Source: Sphingomonas sp.
Lineage (GTDB): Bacteria; Pseudomonadota; Alphaproteobacteria; Sphingomonadales; Sphingomonadaceae
Assembly (NCBI GenBank): GCA_002707985.1
Contig: PAOI01000008.1
Location: 1 to 58,723, forward strand
Length of the DNA stretch: 58,723 nt
Direction of reading: 5' to 3'
The notes beneath the pieces were generated by a model that was not told the DNA's origin, made no database searches, and saw only the letters and a list, made by a program, of their open reading frames with translations. Numbering within the stretch: position 1 is the stretch's first letter; each line of letters starts with the position of its first letter. Made by a program: the position numbers and the translations under genes. This document shows positions 1 to 9,694 of the stretch, in pieces.

Positions 1-555
1 CGCCGTCGCGATCGCCTGAAGCCCCGCAACGCCGACACCCATGACGAACAGACGGGCGGCCGAAACCGTGCCCGCCGCCGTCATCATCATCGGAAAGGCA
101 CGGCCATATTCGGCCGCGGCATCGAGCACCGCCTTATATCCCGACAGGTTCGACTGGGAGGACAGGATGTCCATTGACTGCGCGCGCGTGATGCGCGGCA
201 TGAATTCCATCGCCAGCGCCTCTGCGCCCAGCGCCGCATAGGCATCGACTCGCTCGCGCTCGCCAAAGGGATTGAGCCCGGCAACGATCCATGCGCCCTG
301 CTTCAGCCCGGTAAGGCTGTCAGGTGCCGGACCCTGCACGCCCAGCACGATATCGGCGTCGGCCAGCACTTCGGCGCGGTTGCCGACCGTAGCGCCGGCA
401 TCGACATAGGCGGCGTCGGCACAGGAAGCCGTATCGCCCGCTCCTGCCTCCACAGCCACGGTTGCCCCCAGAGCGATGAATTTCTTCACCGTCTCCGGCG
501 TTGCGGAAACGCGCCGCTCGCCGGCGGCGGCTTCCTTCAAGACGGCGATCCGCAC
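1..555 (-). CDS. pntA: NAD(P) transhydrogenase subunit alpha, N-terminal part (runs off the window)
   Basis: This is the first 185 codons of the alpha subunit of the membrane proton-translocating transhydrogenase, which moves hydride between NADH and NADP+ using the proton gradient. The translation opens MRIAVLKEAAAGERRVSATP and contains PRITRAQSMDILSSQSNLSG, both typical of the NAD-binding domain (dI) of PntA. The start is a GTG one base after the stop of the small cytochrome oxidase subunit gene, so the two are probably co-transcribed. The 3' end and the beta subunit lie outside the window. The reading frame is open to base 1. The family call is firm; whether the subunit is the split pntAA type cannot be seen. 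Confidence 0.9.
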   Translation of the reverse strand, partial: MRIAVLKEAAAGERRVSATPETVKKFIALGATVAVEAGAGDTASCADAAYVDAGATVGNRAEVLADADIVLGVQGPAPDSLTGLKQGAWIVAGLNPFGERERVDAYAALGAEALAMEFMPRITRAQSMDILSSQSNLSGYKAVLDAAAEYGRAFPMMMTAAGTVSAARLFVMGVGVAGLQAIATA

Positions 556-556
556 C

Positions 557-682
557 TCAGCTGGCGATCAGCATCACGACGCCGGCTACGATGATCGCAA
601 CGAGTAGCGTTCCGATCTTCACCATCGACATGAAGCCGTTGAAGGTATTCTGGTGTACCTGGATTTCGGCATTGTCGGCCAT
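557..682 (-). CDS. aa3-type cytochrome c oxidase subunit IV (small membrane subunit)
   Basis: A 41-residue protein, MADNAEIQVHQNTFNGFMSM followed by one hydrophobic helix of about 20 residues. It matches the pattern of the small alphaproteobacterial aa3 oxidase subunit IV family, a single-helix accessory subunit of the terminal oxidase. The start is the internal ATG at 682, preceded by a purine-rich GAGGGGAA ribosome site; a longer frame reaching 745 is possible but has no comparable site. It sits directly upstream of pntA with a one-base gap, an arrangement recalled from sphingomonads. The main oxidase genes are not in the window. Confidence 0.8.
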   Translation of the reverse strand: MADNAEIQVHQNTFNGFMSMVKIGTLLVAIIVAGVVMLIAS

Positions 683-840
683 TGCGGCTGTTCCCCTCTG
701 CGCAAGAATTGCCGTTTCCTTAACCGGCAGGCCATCGCCGAACAAGTGCAGCTTGGCTTCTTGCAGGCTTAAGTCCGCCTTTACCCATATTGCGTATCAA
801 ACGCCCTGATACGGGACAGTTGGGAACTAAGGAATCGCCT

Positions 841-2268
841 ATGACGCGCAATGGGCAGCGACTCCTGATGCTGATTGACGACGAACCGGCGCAGCGGCGT
901 CTGGTGGCTGCAATCACTGCGCGCCGGGGCTGGCGCACAATCTTTGCCGGCGATCCGGAAACGGCGATTGCGACGCTGGGCACGCCCGACGGAATGGCGC
1001 TCGACGCAATTCTGCTCGATGACTGGTCGTCGGATTGCGACGCCGGAATGCTGATCGAACAATTGCGCGCCCGCCGCCCGCAACTGCCGATCCTGACGCT
1101 CACTGCCAACGGTTCGGTCGCGTGCGCCGTTTCGGCGATGCGCGCGGGCGCCACCGACTATCTGGTCAAGCCGCTGGCGCCCGAACGGCTCCTCACCGCG
1201 CTCGAAGTCGCTGTCGGCGGCAAGACCGCAGGCGAACTGCGCCCGCTCAGCGAAAAACTGTCCCATCCGCTCGGATTCGACGAAATCGTCGGTTCCGCAC
1301 CGCAATTCCGCGCCGCGTTGGCGATCGCAGCCAAGGCGGCGCGTGCCCGCGTGCCGGTGCTGATCGAAGGCGAAAGCGGCGTCGGCAAGGAAGTCGTCGC
1401 CGAAGCGATTCACGCCGCATCGCCGCGCAACAAGAAGGAGATGATCTCCGTCAATTGCGGCGCGATTCCCTCCAACCTCGTCGAATCGGAACTGTTCGGG
1501 CATGAAAAAGGCTCGTTCACCGGCGCCTTCGAACGCAAGATCGGGCGGTTCGTCGATGCCGACGGCGGCACCATCTTCCTCGACGAAGTCTGCGAAATGC
1601 CGCTCGAGGCGCAGGTCAAATTGCTGCGCGTGCTGCAATCGGGCGAGATTCAGCCGATCGGTGCGCGCCATGGGCGCGAGGTAGACGTCCGCGTGATCGC
1701 CGCGACCAACAAGCTGCTGACCGCCGAAGTCGAAGCAGGTCGGTTCCGCGAGGATCTCTATTACAAACTCAATGTCGTTCAGGTCGCGATCCCGCCGCTG
1801 CGCGACCGTAGCGGCGATATTCCGGCATTGGCGCGCCATTTGCTCGGTCGCATCGCCGAACAGCCGGGCCTTCGCCCGCTCGGCATAACCGACGAGGCGC
1901 TTCAGCTGCTCGGCACCTATGAATGGCCCGGCAATGTGCGCCAGCTTCAGAACGCACTCTTCCGCGCCGCCGTGCTCTGCGAAGGCGATGCACTGACGCG
2001 TTCGGATTTCCCCCAGATCGCGCAACAGGCCGAAGGCCGCAGCAGCAGCCCGTCGGCGCCTGCGGGCAATATGGGCAATGCCGGCGTCACGCTGTTCCGG
2101 CCGGACGGCAATCTGCGGCCGCTGCACGAAATCGAAGCCGATGTGATTCGCCTCGCGATCGGCCATTATCGCGGGCGCATGACCGAAGTCGCACGCCGTC
2201 TGGGCATCGGTCGCTCGACTTTGTACCGCAAGCTCGGCGAATTGGGGATCGACCAGAACGCGGCCTGA
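841..2268 (+). CDS. sigma-54-dependent response regulator, NtrC family
   Basis: A 475-residue transcription activator with the three NtrC-class domains in order. The receiver (about 5-120) has acidic D13/D14, likely phosphoacceptor D60 and K110. The AAA+ domain (about 140-375) has Walker A GESGVGKE at 177-184, Walker B IFLDE near 245-249, and sigma-54 loop GSFTGA at 224-229 in place of the commoner GAFTGA. A Fis-type helix-turn-helix lies near 440-472 ([19 protein letters not shown]). It should remodel sigma-54 RNA polymerase at enhancer-controlled promoters; the regulon is unknown. The ATG at 841 is chosen because it precedes the receiver domain directly; an in-frame ATG at 790 adds 17 unlikely residues. 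No cognate histidine kinase is adjacent. Confidence 0.93.
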   Translation: MTRNGQRLLMLIDDEPAQRRLVAAITARRGWRTIFAGDPETAIATLGTPDGMALDAILLDDWSSDCDAGMLIEQLRARRPQLPILTLTANGSVACAVSAMRAGATDYLVKPLAPERLLTALEVAVGGKTAGELRPLSEKLSHPLGFDEIVGSAPQFRAALAIAAKAARARVPVLIEGESGVGKEVVAEAIHAASPRNKKEMISVNCGAIPSNLVESELFGHEKGSFTGAFERKIGRFVDADGGTIFLDEVCEMPLEAQVKLLRVLQSGEIQPIGARHGREVDVRVIAATNKLLTAEVEAGRFREDLYYKLNVVQVAIPPLRDRSGDIPALARHLLGRIAEQPGLRPLGITDEALQLLGTYEWPGNVRQLQNALFRAAVLCEGDALTRSDFPQIAQQAEGRSSSPSAPAGNMGNAGVTLFRPDGNLRPLHEIEADVIRLAIGHYRGRMTEVARRLGIGRSTLYRKLGELGIDQNAA

Positions 2269-2286
2269 TCGCTGCTGCGCCGTCAG

Positions 2287-3399
2287 TCAGCCCGCGACCA
2301 GCGCCGCATCGCGCATACCGCGCCAGACGCGCAGTGCCTGCACCGTTTCGAACACGTCATGGACGCGGATCAGCTGCGCGCCCAGTTCCGCTCCTTTCAG
2401 CGCGAGCGCAAGCGATCCGCCCAGCCGTTGTTCGGCCGGCGCCTCGTTCGCCAGCGCGCCGATAATCCGCTTGCGACTGGCGCCCAGCACGATCGGCAGA
2501 CCCAGCCCGTGAAACAGCGCCAGCCCGTTGAGCAGCGCGAGATTGTCGCTCAGCGACTTGCCGAAGCCGATGCCGGGATCGACCAGTATCTTCGTCCGTT
2601 CGATGCCCGCCGCGACGACTGCATCGACTCGCGCTTCCAGCCAGTCATAGGTTTCGATCAGCGGATCGCGATAGCCGCTGCCGCCATGCGGCCCCTTTTT
2701 CGGATCGGGCGAATGCATCAGCACGACCGGGCATCCTGCCTTCGCGACCACTTCGACTGCGCGATCGTCCCATAGCAACGCCGCGACATCGTTGACGATA
2801 TGCGCACCTGCTGCGAGCGCGCCTTCCATCACGCCCGCCTTGCGCGTGTCGATCGACACCAGCGCGCCGCCGCGTGCCAGCCGCTCGACCACCGGCACGC
2901 TCCGCGCAATCTCGTCGCCTTCCCAGACGGTTTCCGCGCCGGGCCGTGTCGACTCACCCCCCACATCGATTACTGCCGCGCCCACGGCACTCATATCCAT
3001 GCCGGCGCCCGCAGCAGCAGCCGGATCGTCGAGATGCCTGCCACCGTCCGAAAAACTGTCTGGAGTCACGTTGAGGATGCCCATGACCTGCGGCTGATCG
3101 AAGCGCAGCGCACGCACGCCAAGCGGAAGCGGCGGACGCGGCGCCGAAATGCGCGCCGCCAGGTCGAGCAGCGTTTCCCCCTGGGCGATCTCGTTGGCCA
3201 CGGCGTTCAGTTCGGCCACCGGAACGGTGCGGCGCAAAGCGCGCGCGCCCTCCACCATAGCGGTCAGTTCATAGGCCGCGAACCATTGCAATCCGCCCGC
3301 CAGCCGCGCGACTTCGCCGTCCCGGCCCACCGGCGTATCCACGAATTGCACGGGTCGCAGATAGATATCGGCAGCAGTGCCAAGTGTCGCGTCCATCAT
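2287..3399 (-). CDS. folP: dihydropteroate synthase
   Basis: Joins p-aminobenzoate to hydroxymethyl-dihydropterin pyrophosphate in folate synthesis; target of sulfonamides. Signature motifs are present: MGILNVTPDSFSDGG, GGESTRPGA, HIVNDVAAL, VVLMHS and DPGIGFGKS. The protein is about 370 residues, some 90 longer than the usual 270-280; the extra length is an N-terminal region before the barrel. Two adjacent ATGs (3399 and 3396) follow a GGAG site at 3405-3408; the first is used here. It is transcribed away from a divergent, relatively AT-rich intergenic region that carries two GANTC sites. It is separated from glmM, a frequent neighbour in other alphaproteobacteria, by about 6 kb. Confidence 0.95.
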   Translation of the reverse strand: MMDATLGTAADIYLRPVQFVDTPVGRDGEVARLAGGLQWFAAYELTAMVEGARALRRTVPVAELNAVANEIAQGETLLDLAARISAPRPPLPLGVRALRFDQPQVMGILNVTPDSFSDGGRHLDDPAAAAGAGMDMSAVGAAVIDVGGESTRPGAETVWEGDEIARSVPVVERLARGGALVSIDTRKAGVMEGALAAGAHIVNDVAALLWDDRAVEVVAKAGCPVVLMHSPDPKKGPHGGSGYRDPLIETYDWLEARVDAVVAAGIERTKILVDPGIGFGKSLSDNLALLNGLALFHGLGLPIVLGASRKRIIGALANEAPAEQRLGGSLALALKGAELGAQLIRVHDVFETVQALRVWRGMRDAALVAG

Positions 3400-3453
3400 C
3401 AAAGCTCCAGCCAATATATGCGAGCAGCAACCTGCGAATATCTGCAGATTTTA

Positions 3454-3468
3454 GAGTCAACTAGAATC
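3454..3468. promoter_or_regulatory. pair of GANTC (CcrM) sites upstream of folP
   Basis: GAGTC at 3454-3458 and GAATC at 3464-3468 lie ten bases apart in the AT-richer gap between folP and the possible small membrane protein gene. GANTC is the CcrM target, and ccrM is the next large gene. A regulatory role is inferred only from position and clustering. No clear -35/-10 pair could be assigned in this gap. Confidence 0.4.
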
Positions 3469-3554
3469 GATACGAGAACGAAACTGTCAGAAACTGAGCA
3501 TATTGGTCGAAATTCGCTATTGATCTTCATCAGAAAATACGGCCTAGCAATTTT

Positions 3555-3698
3555 ATGCTTGATGTTTCTCGTGAAGTACTAGCCTACAGCATCATTGCCC
3601 TTTCCGGGGTAATCGGCATGGCATTTCTGACCGTCTATCTGCGGCGGCGGCACCGGAATCGACTCCGGCTTCGCGGCATCAAACGCCACGGCCATTAA
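3555..3698 (+). CDS. possible small single-pass membrane protein (47 aa)
   Basis: A short frame begins MLDVSREVLAYSIIALSGVI and continues with a hydrophobic helix (about residues 10-28) and a very basic tail rich in Arg and His. One helix followed by a positive cytoplasmic tail is a plausible membrane topology, and the frame fills the gap between folP and ccrM. The ribosome site is weak (AGCAA). The 3' part contains two adjacent GANTC sites (3656-3665). I do not recognise a family. Conservation of the frame in relatives would decide whether it is real. Confidence 0.45.
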   Translation: MLDVSREVLAYSIIALSGVIGMAFLTVYLRRRHRNRLRLRGIKRHGH

Positions 3699-3740
3699 AT
3701 CCCGCTTCGATCAGGCCCGTTTCAACCGGGCGGCCCTTGA

Positions 3741-5072
<1,332 letters not shown>

Positions 5073-6761
5073 TCACCCAAGCCGCACCGCCTCCCCGCCG
5101 AGCGCCTCGCGCTCGCGGAGCCGATATTCGGCCTGCTGTGCAAAGCCCAGCCGGTGCAGCGCCGACGCCTCGATCAGCAGCAGATCCATGTTGTCGCGGA
5201 ACCAGGTCCGCCCTCCCGAACACAAGGCGACGATCGTCGCGTCGTCGCCATCCGCGTCGCGAATCGCATCGCTTAACGCTGCGAAGCTGTATCCGGCACC
5301 CAGCGCATCGGTTGGCAGGCTGGCTTCGAGCGCCCGCGCCCGCCAGGTGCCGACATCGTACAGATGCGCTCGCGGATCTGCGAGGCGCGGATCGCGCAGC
5401 GTTTCGAGGAAGGCACGGTGCAGCGGATGCTGGACATCTCCGACATTCTTGCGCGCATAATCGCGCGCGATATGCCCGCCGGTATTCTGCATCATATACA
5501 TGCGGAAGCTATCGGCGCCGAGGTCTTCCGCAAGGTCGATAAACGCCGCCATTTCGTGGAAATTGTCGAGCTGGATCGTCGCGTTCAGGTGAAACTCGCG
5601 AAACTCGCCGCGGTCGTGCTTGTCGGCGATGAAGCGCAGATTGGGATAGAGCTTCTCCCACTTGCCGGGGCGCCGCACGACTTCATAGACCCATGGGGTA
5701 CATGCGTCGATCGAGACATTGACCAGCGCTTTGTACCGATCGAGCCCGGCATATTCCTGCCAGCGCTTTTCGCCCATCAACAGCGCATTGGTATGAAGGT
5801 CGAGATCGACGTCGAGTTCATGATCGGCTAGATAGCGCAGGATCGAACGATAATGCGGCGCCGACCAGGGATCGCCCTGCCCCGACAGCGAAATCTTGAC
5901 GCGCCCCCCGGCGCTAAGCAGCGGCTGAAACACCTGTTGCTCGATCTTGGCAAAGCGCGCTTCCTGCGCTTCGCTCGCACCCAATATCTCGCTGCGGCAC
6001 GACGGACAGGCCAGGTTGCACGACACGTCATGGGCCAGGAACAGCCAGCGCGGCGGCGTATCGAGCGCCGCCTGGCCGGCATCGATGATCGCGCGCAGTC
6101 CGGGATCGTCGACCGCATCGCGCCTGGGCAGTTGGTCCTCCATGATCAGCGTGCAGCGCTGTTTGTTGCAATAGCGATAGCTGCCGTCGAGGATGCTCTC
6201 GCGCATTTCCTGCGACGACGGGCTGTTCCAGATTTCCTCGGCCGTTTGCCCGTCCAGCGTTCCCAGCCGCTTCTGCGTCCAGATCGAACAACAGGGCGCG
6301 ACAGTGCCGTCCATCAGCGTTTCGAACTTGATGAAAGGAGCGTCGCAGAACCGGTCCGACAGATCGGCGCTCCTGCCCGGCGACCCGATACAGTCCACAA
6401 AGAAATAGGCGCCCGCGACCATCGGACAATGCGCGTGGCTCGAGGCCAGCCGGCTGAGCGCGGCCAGCCCCTCGGCGCGATCCACCGACAATGCGTGGAG
6501 CACGCCGGCGACGACATCGAGCGCCTTGCCGACACTGGCGCCCTGCCCCGGACGCACCTGAACGATCAGGTCGCGCAGCATCGCAACATCGTCATGCGCG
6601 GCGGCGTCGGCCAGCATCGGCCAGAGTTCGGGATGATCGAGATTGTCGCCCAGCCGCGCGACGATGCTATCCAGGATTGGGTAGAACGGATTTTCCTCGG
6701 GCGCCGCTACCGGCTCCGCAGCACCGGCATCAAAAGCATTTCCCGATTGCGCAAAAGACAT
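5073..6761 (-). CDS. radical SAM protein with N-terminal SPASM-like cysteine region
   Basis: A 562-residue protein. The radical-SAM cluster motif CX3CX2C is at C248, C252 and C255 (CNLACPSC). A separate cysteine-rich block precedes it: C139, C157, C158, C198 and C203, in an FCDAPF...PCCSIW...EIWNS...YCNKQRC pattern that resembles a SPASM auxiliary-cluster domain. SPASM domains usually follow the core, so this order looks permuted. Residues 1-120 are helical with no recognised motif. The substrate is unknown and no precursor peptide gene is adjacent. The gene is apparently alone, with a G-rich segment before the ATG. The fold is confident; function is not. Confidence 0.8.
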   Translation of the reverse strand: MSFAQSGNAFDAGAAEPVAAPEENPFYPILDSIVARLGDNLDHPELWPMLADAAAHDDVAMLRDLIVQVRPGQGASVGKALDVVAGVLHALSVDRAEGLAALSRLASSHAHCPMVAGAYFFVDCIGSPGRSADLSDRFCDAPFIKFETLMDGTVAPCCSIWTQKRLGTLDGQTAEEIWNSPSSQEMRESILDGSYRYCNKQRCTLIMEDQLPRRDAVDDPGLRAIIDAGQAALDTPPRWLFLAHDVSCNLACPSCRSEILGASEAQEARFAKIEQQVFQPLLSAGGRVKISLSGQGDPWSAPHYRSILRYLADHELDVDLDLHTNALLMGEKRWQEYAGLDRYKALVNVSIDACTPWVYEVVRRPGKWEKLYPNLRFIADKHDRGEFREFHLNATIQLDNFHEMAAFIDLAEDLGADSFRMYMMQNTGGHIARDYARKNVGDVQHPLHRAFLETLRDPRLADPRAHLYDVGTWRARALEASLPTDALGAGYSFAALSDAIRDADGDDATIVALCSGGRTWFRDNMDLLLIEASALHRLGFAQQAEYRLREREALGGEAVRLG

Positions 6762-6857
6762 TCAAACCGCCCCACCCAAAATATCCGTCCGGTTCATTGT
6801 AGAGGGCGGCCGGCAAGAACGTCCGGATGGTAGGCAAAACTTGCCGGGTCGCGGCGA

Positions 6858-7481
6858 TCAAAACATCAGTTCCGCCTGCGCCACCGGTGCGAAGCTCCTG
6901 CGGTGGTGCGGGGTCGGGCCGATGCTGCGAAGCGCCTCGATATGAACGCGCGCGCCATAGCCCTTGTTCGATGCCCAACCATAGCCGGGGAACTCCGCAT
7001 CGAGCGCGACCATCATCGCGTCGCGGCGTTCCTTGGCGACGATCGATGCCGCCGCGATCGACAGGCAGCGTGCGTCGCCGCCGATCACCGGTTCGCTGCG
7101 ATGCGTCCATTTCGGGCAGCGATTGCCGTCGACCAGCACGAAGGCGGGCGGCAGCGCCAGTGCCGCAACGGCGCGTTCCATCGCCAGCATGCTCGCCCAC
7201 AGGATGTTGAGCCGGTCGATTTCCTCGACACTGGCAATCCCCACGCCGATCTGCGCGCATTCGATCAGCGCGGCACAAAGCTCGGCACGCTTCTTTGCCG
7301 ACAATGCCTTGGAATCGTTCAGCCCGTCGGGGATGCAGTCGGGATCGAGCACTACTGCGGCGGCCACTACCGGCCCGGCCAGCGGCCCGCGCCCGGCCTC
7401 GTCCACCCCCGCCACCGGCCCGCGATGGAGCGCGGCGAAATGGCGTTCGCGCGTAAAATCGGGCCCAAGCGGATCAGCCAT
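6858..7481 (-). CDS. rnhB: ribonuclease HII
   Basis: Cleaves the RNA strand of RNA-DNA hybrids and removes misincorporated ribonucleotides. Motifs: [14 protein letters not shown] (catalytic Asp-Glu), [16 protein letters not shown] and [14 protein letters not shown], with a C-terminal SNKGYG segment. The chosen ATG at 7481 gives 207 residues, normal for the family; the frame extends further upstream into the preceding gene but those residues are not conserved. The start overlaps the stop of the ThiD fusion gene by 8 bp, so the two are translationally coupled. Confidence 0.94.
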   Translation of the reverse strand: MADPLGPDFTRERHFAALHRGPVAGVDEAGRGPLAGPVVAAAVVLDPDCIPDGLNDSKALSAKKRAELCAALIECAQIGVGIASVEEIDRLNILWASMLAMERAVAALALPPAFVLVDGNRCPKWTHRSEPVIGGDARCLSIAAASIVAKERRDAMMVALDAEFPGYGWASNKGYGARVHIEALRSIGPTPHHRRSFAPVAQAELMF

Positions 7482-8676
7482 CGGCATTCTCGATTCGCCA
7501 GGGCGGAAAGCGGCGCATTTCGCCTGCCTGATAGAGGCAGATGGCATTGCCCGACGGATCGGTCAGCCGCGCGTCGCGCCAGCCCCATTTCTGATCGGTG
7601 GGCTCGGTATCGAACACCACGCCCTGCGCCTTCAGATAGGTTACCGTCATGTCGAGATCGCCGCATTCGAAGAAGATGACCGGCCCGCGCGCCATTTCCT
7701 CGGCGGCTTCGATGGAGAATGTGGCACCGCCTTCGGCTTCGAACCGCGCATAACGCGGCTGTGCGCGAACGATCTGTTTGAGCCCGAGCAGGCGATAAAA
7801 GCGCTCCGCGGCGGCAAAGTCGCCGACCGGCACCGTCACCTGATTGAGCATCGGGGCAAAGCGCGACAGGTTGAGGTCGAGGCGCACATCCTGATGCCCC
7901 ATCGGCCCATGACCATGCCCGAGCCCCGGCGCCGACAGCATCGCCACACGAACGAAGCGGCGCGCGCGGGCAATCGCTTCGGGCAGGGTCCAGTCCTTGG
8001 CGAGTTCGACCGCGATGGCAGTGGACAGCGTACAGCCGGTGCCATGCGTCTCGTCGCTTTCGATCCGCGCGTCGCGCCACTCCATTTCGGGCGGATTTTC
8101 GCCATGTTCGGGGCAGAACAGCCGATCGGTCACCTGGCTGCCCCTGGCATGGCCGCCCTTGACCAGCACCGCGCTGCCCCGCCGCGCGACCAGCGATCGC
8201 GCGCTGTCGCGCTGGGCATCGCGATCGACGATCGACTGGCCCGAAAGCGCCTTCAGCTCGGGCAGATTGGGTGTGGTGACGGTGGCGACACGCATCAGCC
8301 GCTCGAACGCCGCAATGGTCAGATCGTCGGCCAGCACGCCGCCAGATGTCGCGACCATCACCGGATCGAACACCACCGGCACCCCGGGAAATTCCTCGAG
8401 CTTTTCGGCGACGGCATGCGCGGTCTTGGCCGATCCGATCATGCCGATCTTGACGGCATCGGCGCCGATATCGCTCAGCACCGCGTCGATCTGTGCCATC
8501 ACCATGTCGGTAGAGACCGGATCGACTGCCTCGACCGCGCGGGTATTCTGCGCCGTGATCGCCGTGATCGCCGTCATGGCATGCGCACCCAGCATCGTCG
8601 CAGTGCGGATATCGGCCTGAATGCCTGCACCGCCGCCCGAATCGGACCCGGCGATGATCAGGATGCGCGGCGTCAT
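7474..8676 (-). CDS. thiD: ThiD (HMP/HMP-P kinase) fused to a glyoxalase/VOC-fold domain
   Basis: Residues 1 to about 262 are a complete ThiD kinase, which phosphorylates hydroxymethylpyrimidine and its phosphate for thiamine synthesis: [29 protein letters not shown] and the catalytic [12 protein letters not shown] are visible. From about residue 275 the frame continues into a vicinal-oxygen-chelate domain ([20 protein letters not shown]... [11 protein letters not shown]). In that half two usual metal-ligand positions look altered: Q where the first His often sits, and C where the Glu of GN-x-x-E usually sits. A strong GGAGGTTC site precedes the ATG. The VOC role is unknown; substrate sensing or binding is possible. 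Confidence 0.9.
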   Translation of the reverse strand: MTPRILIIAGSDSGGGAGIQADIRTATMLGAHAMTAITAITAQNTRAVEAVDPVSTDMVMAQIDAVLSDIGADAVKIGMIGSAKTAHAVAEKLEEFPGVPVVFDPVMVATSGGVLADDLTIAAFERLMRVATVTTPNLPELKALSGQSIVDRDAQRDSARSLVARRGSAVLVKGGHARGSQVTDRLFCPEHGENPPEMEWRDARIESDETHGTGCTLSTAIAVELAKDWTLPEAIARARRFVRVAMLSAPGLGHGHGPMGHQDVRLDLNLSRFAPMLNQVTVPVGDFAAAERFYRLLGLKQIVRAQPRYARFEAEGGATFSIEAAEEMARGPVIFFECGDLDMTVTYLKAQGVVFDTEPTDQKWGWRDARLTDPSGNAICLYQAGEMRRFPPWRIENADG

Positions 8677-8700
8677 GGCTGAACCTCCGGAACGGGCTGG

Positions 8701-8718
8701 AAGTTTAGGAAGTTTAGG
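8701..8718. repeat. 9-bp tandem repeat (AAGTTTAGG x2)
   Basis: Two perfect copies of AAGTTTAGG in direct tandem just upstream of the thiD fusion start, followed by ACACGTCC. I recall the same string as a common intergenic element in sphingomonads; only one occurrence was noticed in this window. Confidence 0.6.
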
Positions 8719-8866
8719 ACACGTCCCTCCCGATCCACCCACCGCACGCAAAGACCGCGACGGCGTGACAGATTAGCGATCAAGGGAGTGCAACGGATCA
8801 TGGGCTCAGCCTTGCCACAGCCGGGGGCGTGTAGGACAGCCCCTAACGGCACCGGATGATCCGTCT

Positions 8867-8988
8867 CCCCTGCGCAGGCAGGGGCCCATGTCTGTGACGT
8901 CGAGCCTGACATCCGACACGCGACACTCAGCCCATGTGTCAGCCTCGAGTCGGAAATTGGCAGCGATAGGCCCCTGCCTGCGCAGGGG
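8867..8988. repeat. inverted pair of 20-bp palindromic repeats (REP-like)
   Basis: A 20-bp element at 8867-8886 (CCCCTGCGCAGGCAGGGGCC) recurs as its exact reverse complement at 8969-8988. Each copy is itself partly palindromic around TGCGCA. The arms are separated by about 80 bp and could form a long cruciform. Inverted pairs of short palindromes are the usual layout of bacterial REP/BIME elements. Confidence 0.8.
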
Positions 8989-9016
8989 CGACGGCTGTTG
9001 CCGGCAGCGCGCAACC

Positions 9017-9241
9017 TCAGCCCCGAAAGTACCGCTTCGTGCCCGCCGGATTTGCCTTGAGCCGCTCACCCGTCCGCGTCGGCCGGTCGGTCAGTTCCCC
9101 GCCGCAATTGGGGCAGCGCTCGTCCAGTGCATCCGCACATTCGGCGCAAAAGGTACATTCGAACGAACAGATAAACGCGCCATGGGCATTGGCGGGCAGT
9201 TCACTGCCGCAGCGTTCGCAATCGGGACGCATTTCGAGCAT
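9017..9241 (-). CDS. DUF1272-type zinc-binding protein
   Basis: A 74-residue protein with Cys pairs in the pattern CERCGSELP...CSFECTFCAECA...CPNCGGEL, typical of the small DUF1272 family, which probably binds two zinc ions. The cellular role is unknown. It is alone, with a hairpin (9284-9307) on its upstream side and a repeat cluster downstream. Confidence 0.85.
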   Translation of the reverse strand: MLEMRPDCERCGSELPANAHGAFICSFECTFCAECADALDERCPNCGGELTDRPTRTGERLKANPAGTKRYFRG

Positions 9242-9283
9242 GGCATGGGTATAGTTGCGCGATACGGCAGCGGGAAGCTGTTA

Positions 9284-9307
9284 TTCCTACCCCGCCAGGG
9301 GGAGGAA
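9284..9307. terminator. hairpin between two minus-strand genes, possible terminator
   Basis: Arms TTCCT-CCCC and GGGG-AGGAA can pair across a short loop. It lies just after the stop of the gene at 9312, reading on the minus strand. There is no following T-run, so intrinsic termination is uncertain. Confidence 0.4.
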
Positions 9308-9311
9308 TTGG

Positions 9312-9692
9312 CTAACCGTATACGTGTTTGATCCAGATATCGTTCATCCAGTCTTCGTAGCCCAGAAGCTCACCCTCTCGACGCTCGTGCGCTGGAGTCC
9401 ATTCCCTGCTCGCTTTCAGTTCGATCATCGCGTCGATCCGCCATCTCTGGTCCGGCAGGGCAAACATTATGCGATGAAGGACATAGCTTTGCCCGTCAGC
9501 CGGCGGATCCAATTGGTCGTGGCGAACCAGTTGACCGGACGCGACCTGACGGTCGAACAACCTCATGTATCGGACGATGACATCAGGAAACCGCCCCTCT
9601 GCATCGGCAAACATCGCCAGGGGCTTCCGACCCGCGAGCATCAAGCCAAGCTCACGGTTGGTGTGGATCAGATATGGCAGGCCGGTCGGCAA
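9312..9692 (-). CDS. hypothetical protein (about 126 aa) downstream of glmM
   Basis: The reading frame ends ELLGYEDWMNDIWIKHVYG and has a normal-looking core (PYLIHTNRELGLMLAGRKPL, RWRIDAMIELKA). No family is recognised. The start is uncertain: a TTG at 9692, three bases after the glmM stop, gives 126 residues, while an internal ATG at 9641 gives 109. The upstream part of the longer open frame overlaps glmM in another frame and is only a shadow. Position suggests co-transcription with glmM. Confidence 0.6.
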   Translation of the reverse strand: MPTGLPYLIHTNRELGLMLAGRKPLAMFADAEGRFPDVIVRYMRLFDRQVASGQLVRHDQLDPPADGQSYVLHRIMFALPDQRWRIDAMIELKASREWTPAHERREGELLGYEDWMNDIWIKHVYG

Positions 9693-9694
9693 TC

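Larger units (their letters stand above)
8677..9016. other. 340-bp intergenic stretch with repeats and no gene
   Basis: This gap upstream of the thiD fusion holds no convincing reading frame. It contains a 9-bp tandem repeat and a pair of inverted palindromic repeats, listed separately. The short frames that cross it are translations of the repeats. Confidence 0.7.

Noticed and set aside
781-2166. Long minus-strand frame opposite the sigma-54 regulator
   Set aside because: Shadow of the sense gene, which carries Walker, GSFTGA and HTH motifs.
8888-9331. A 147-codon plus-strand frame
   Set aside because: It reads through a palindromic repeat and opposes the clear DUF1272 gene.
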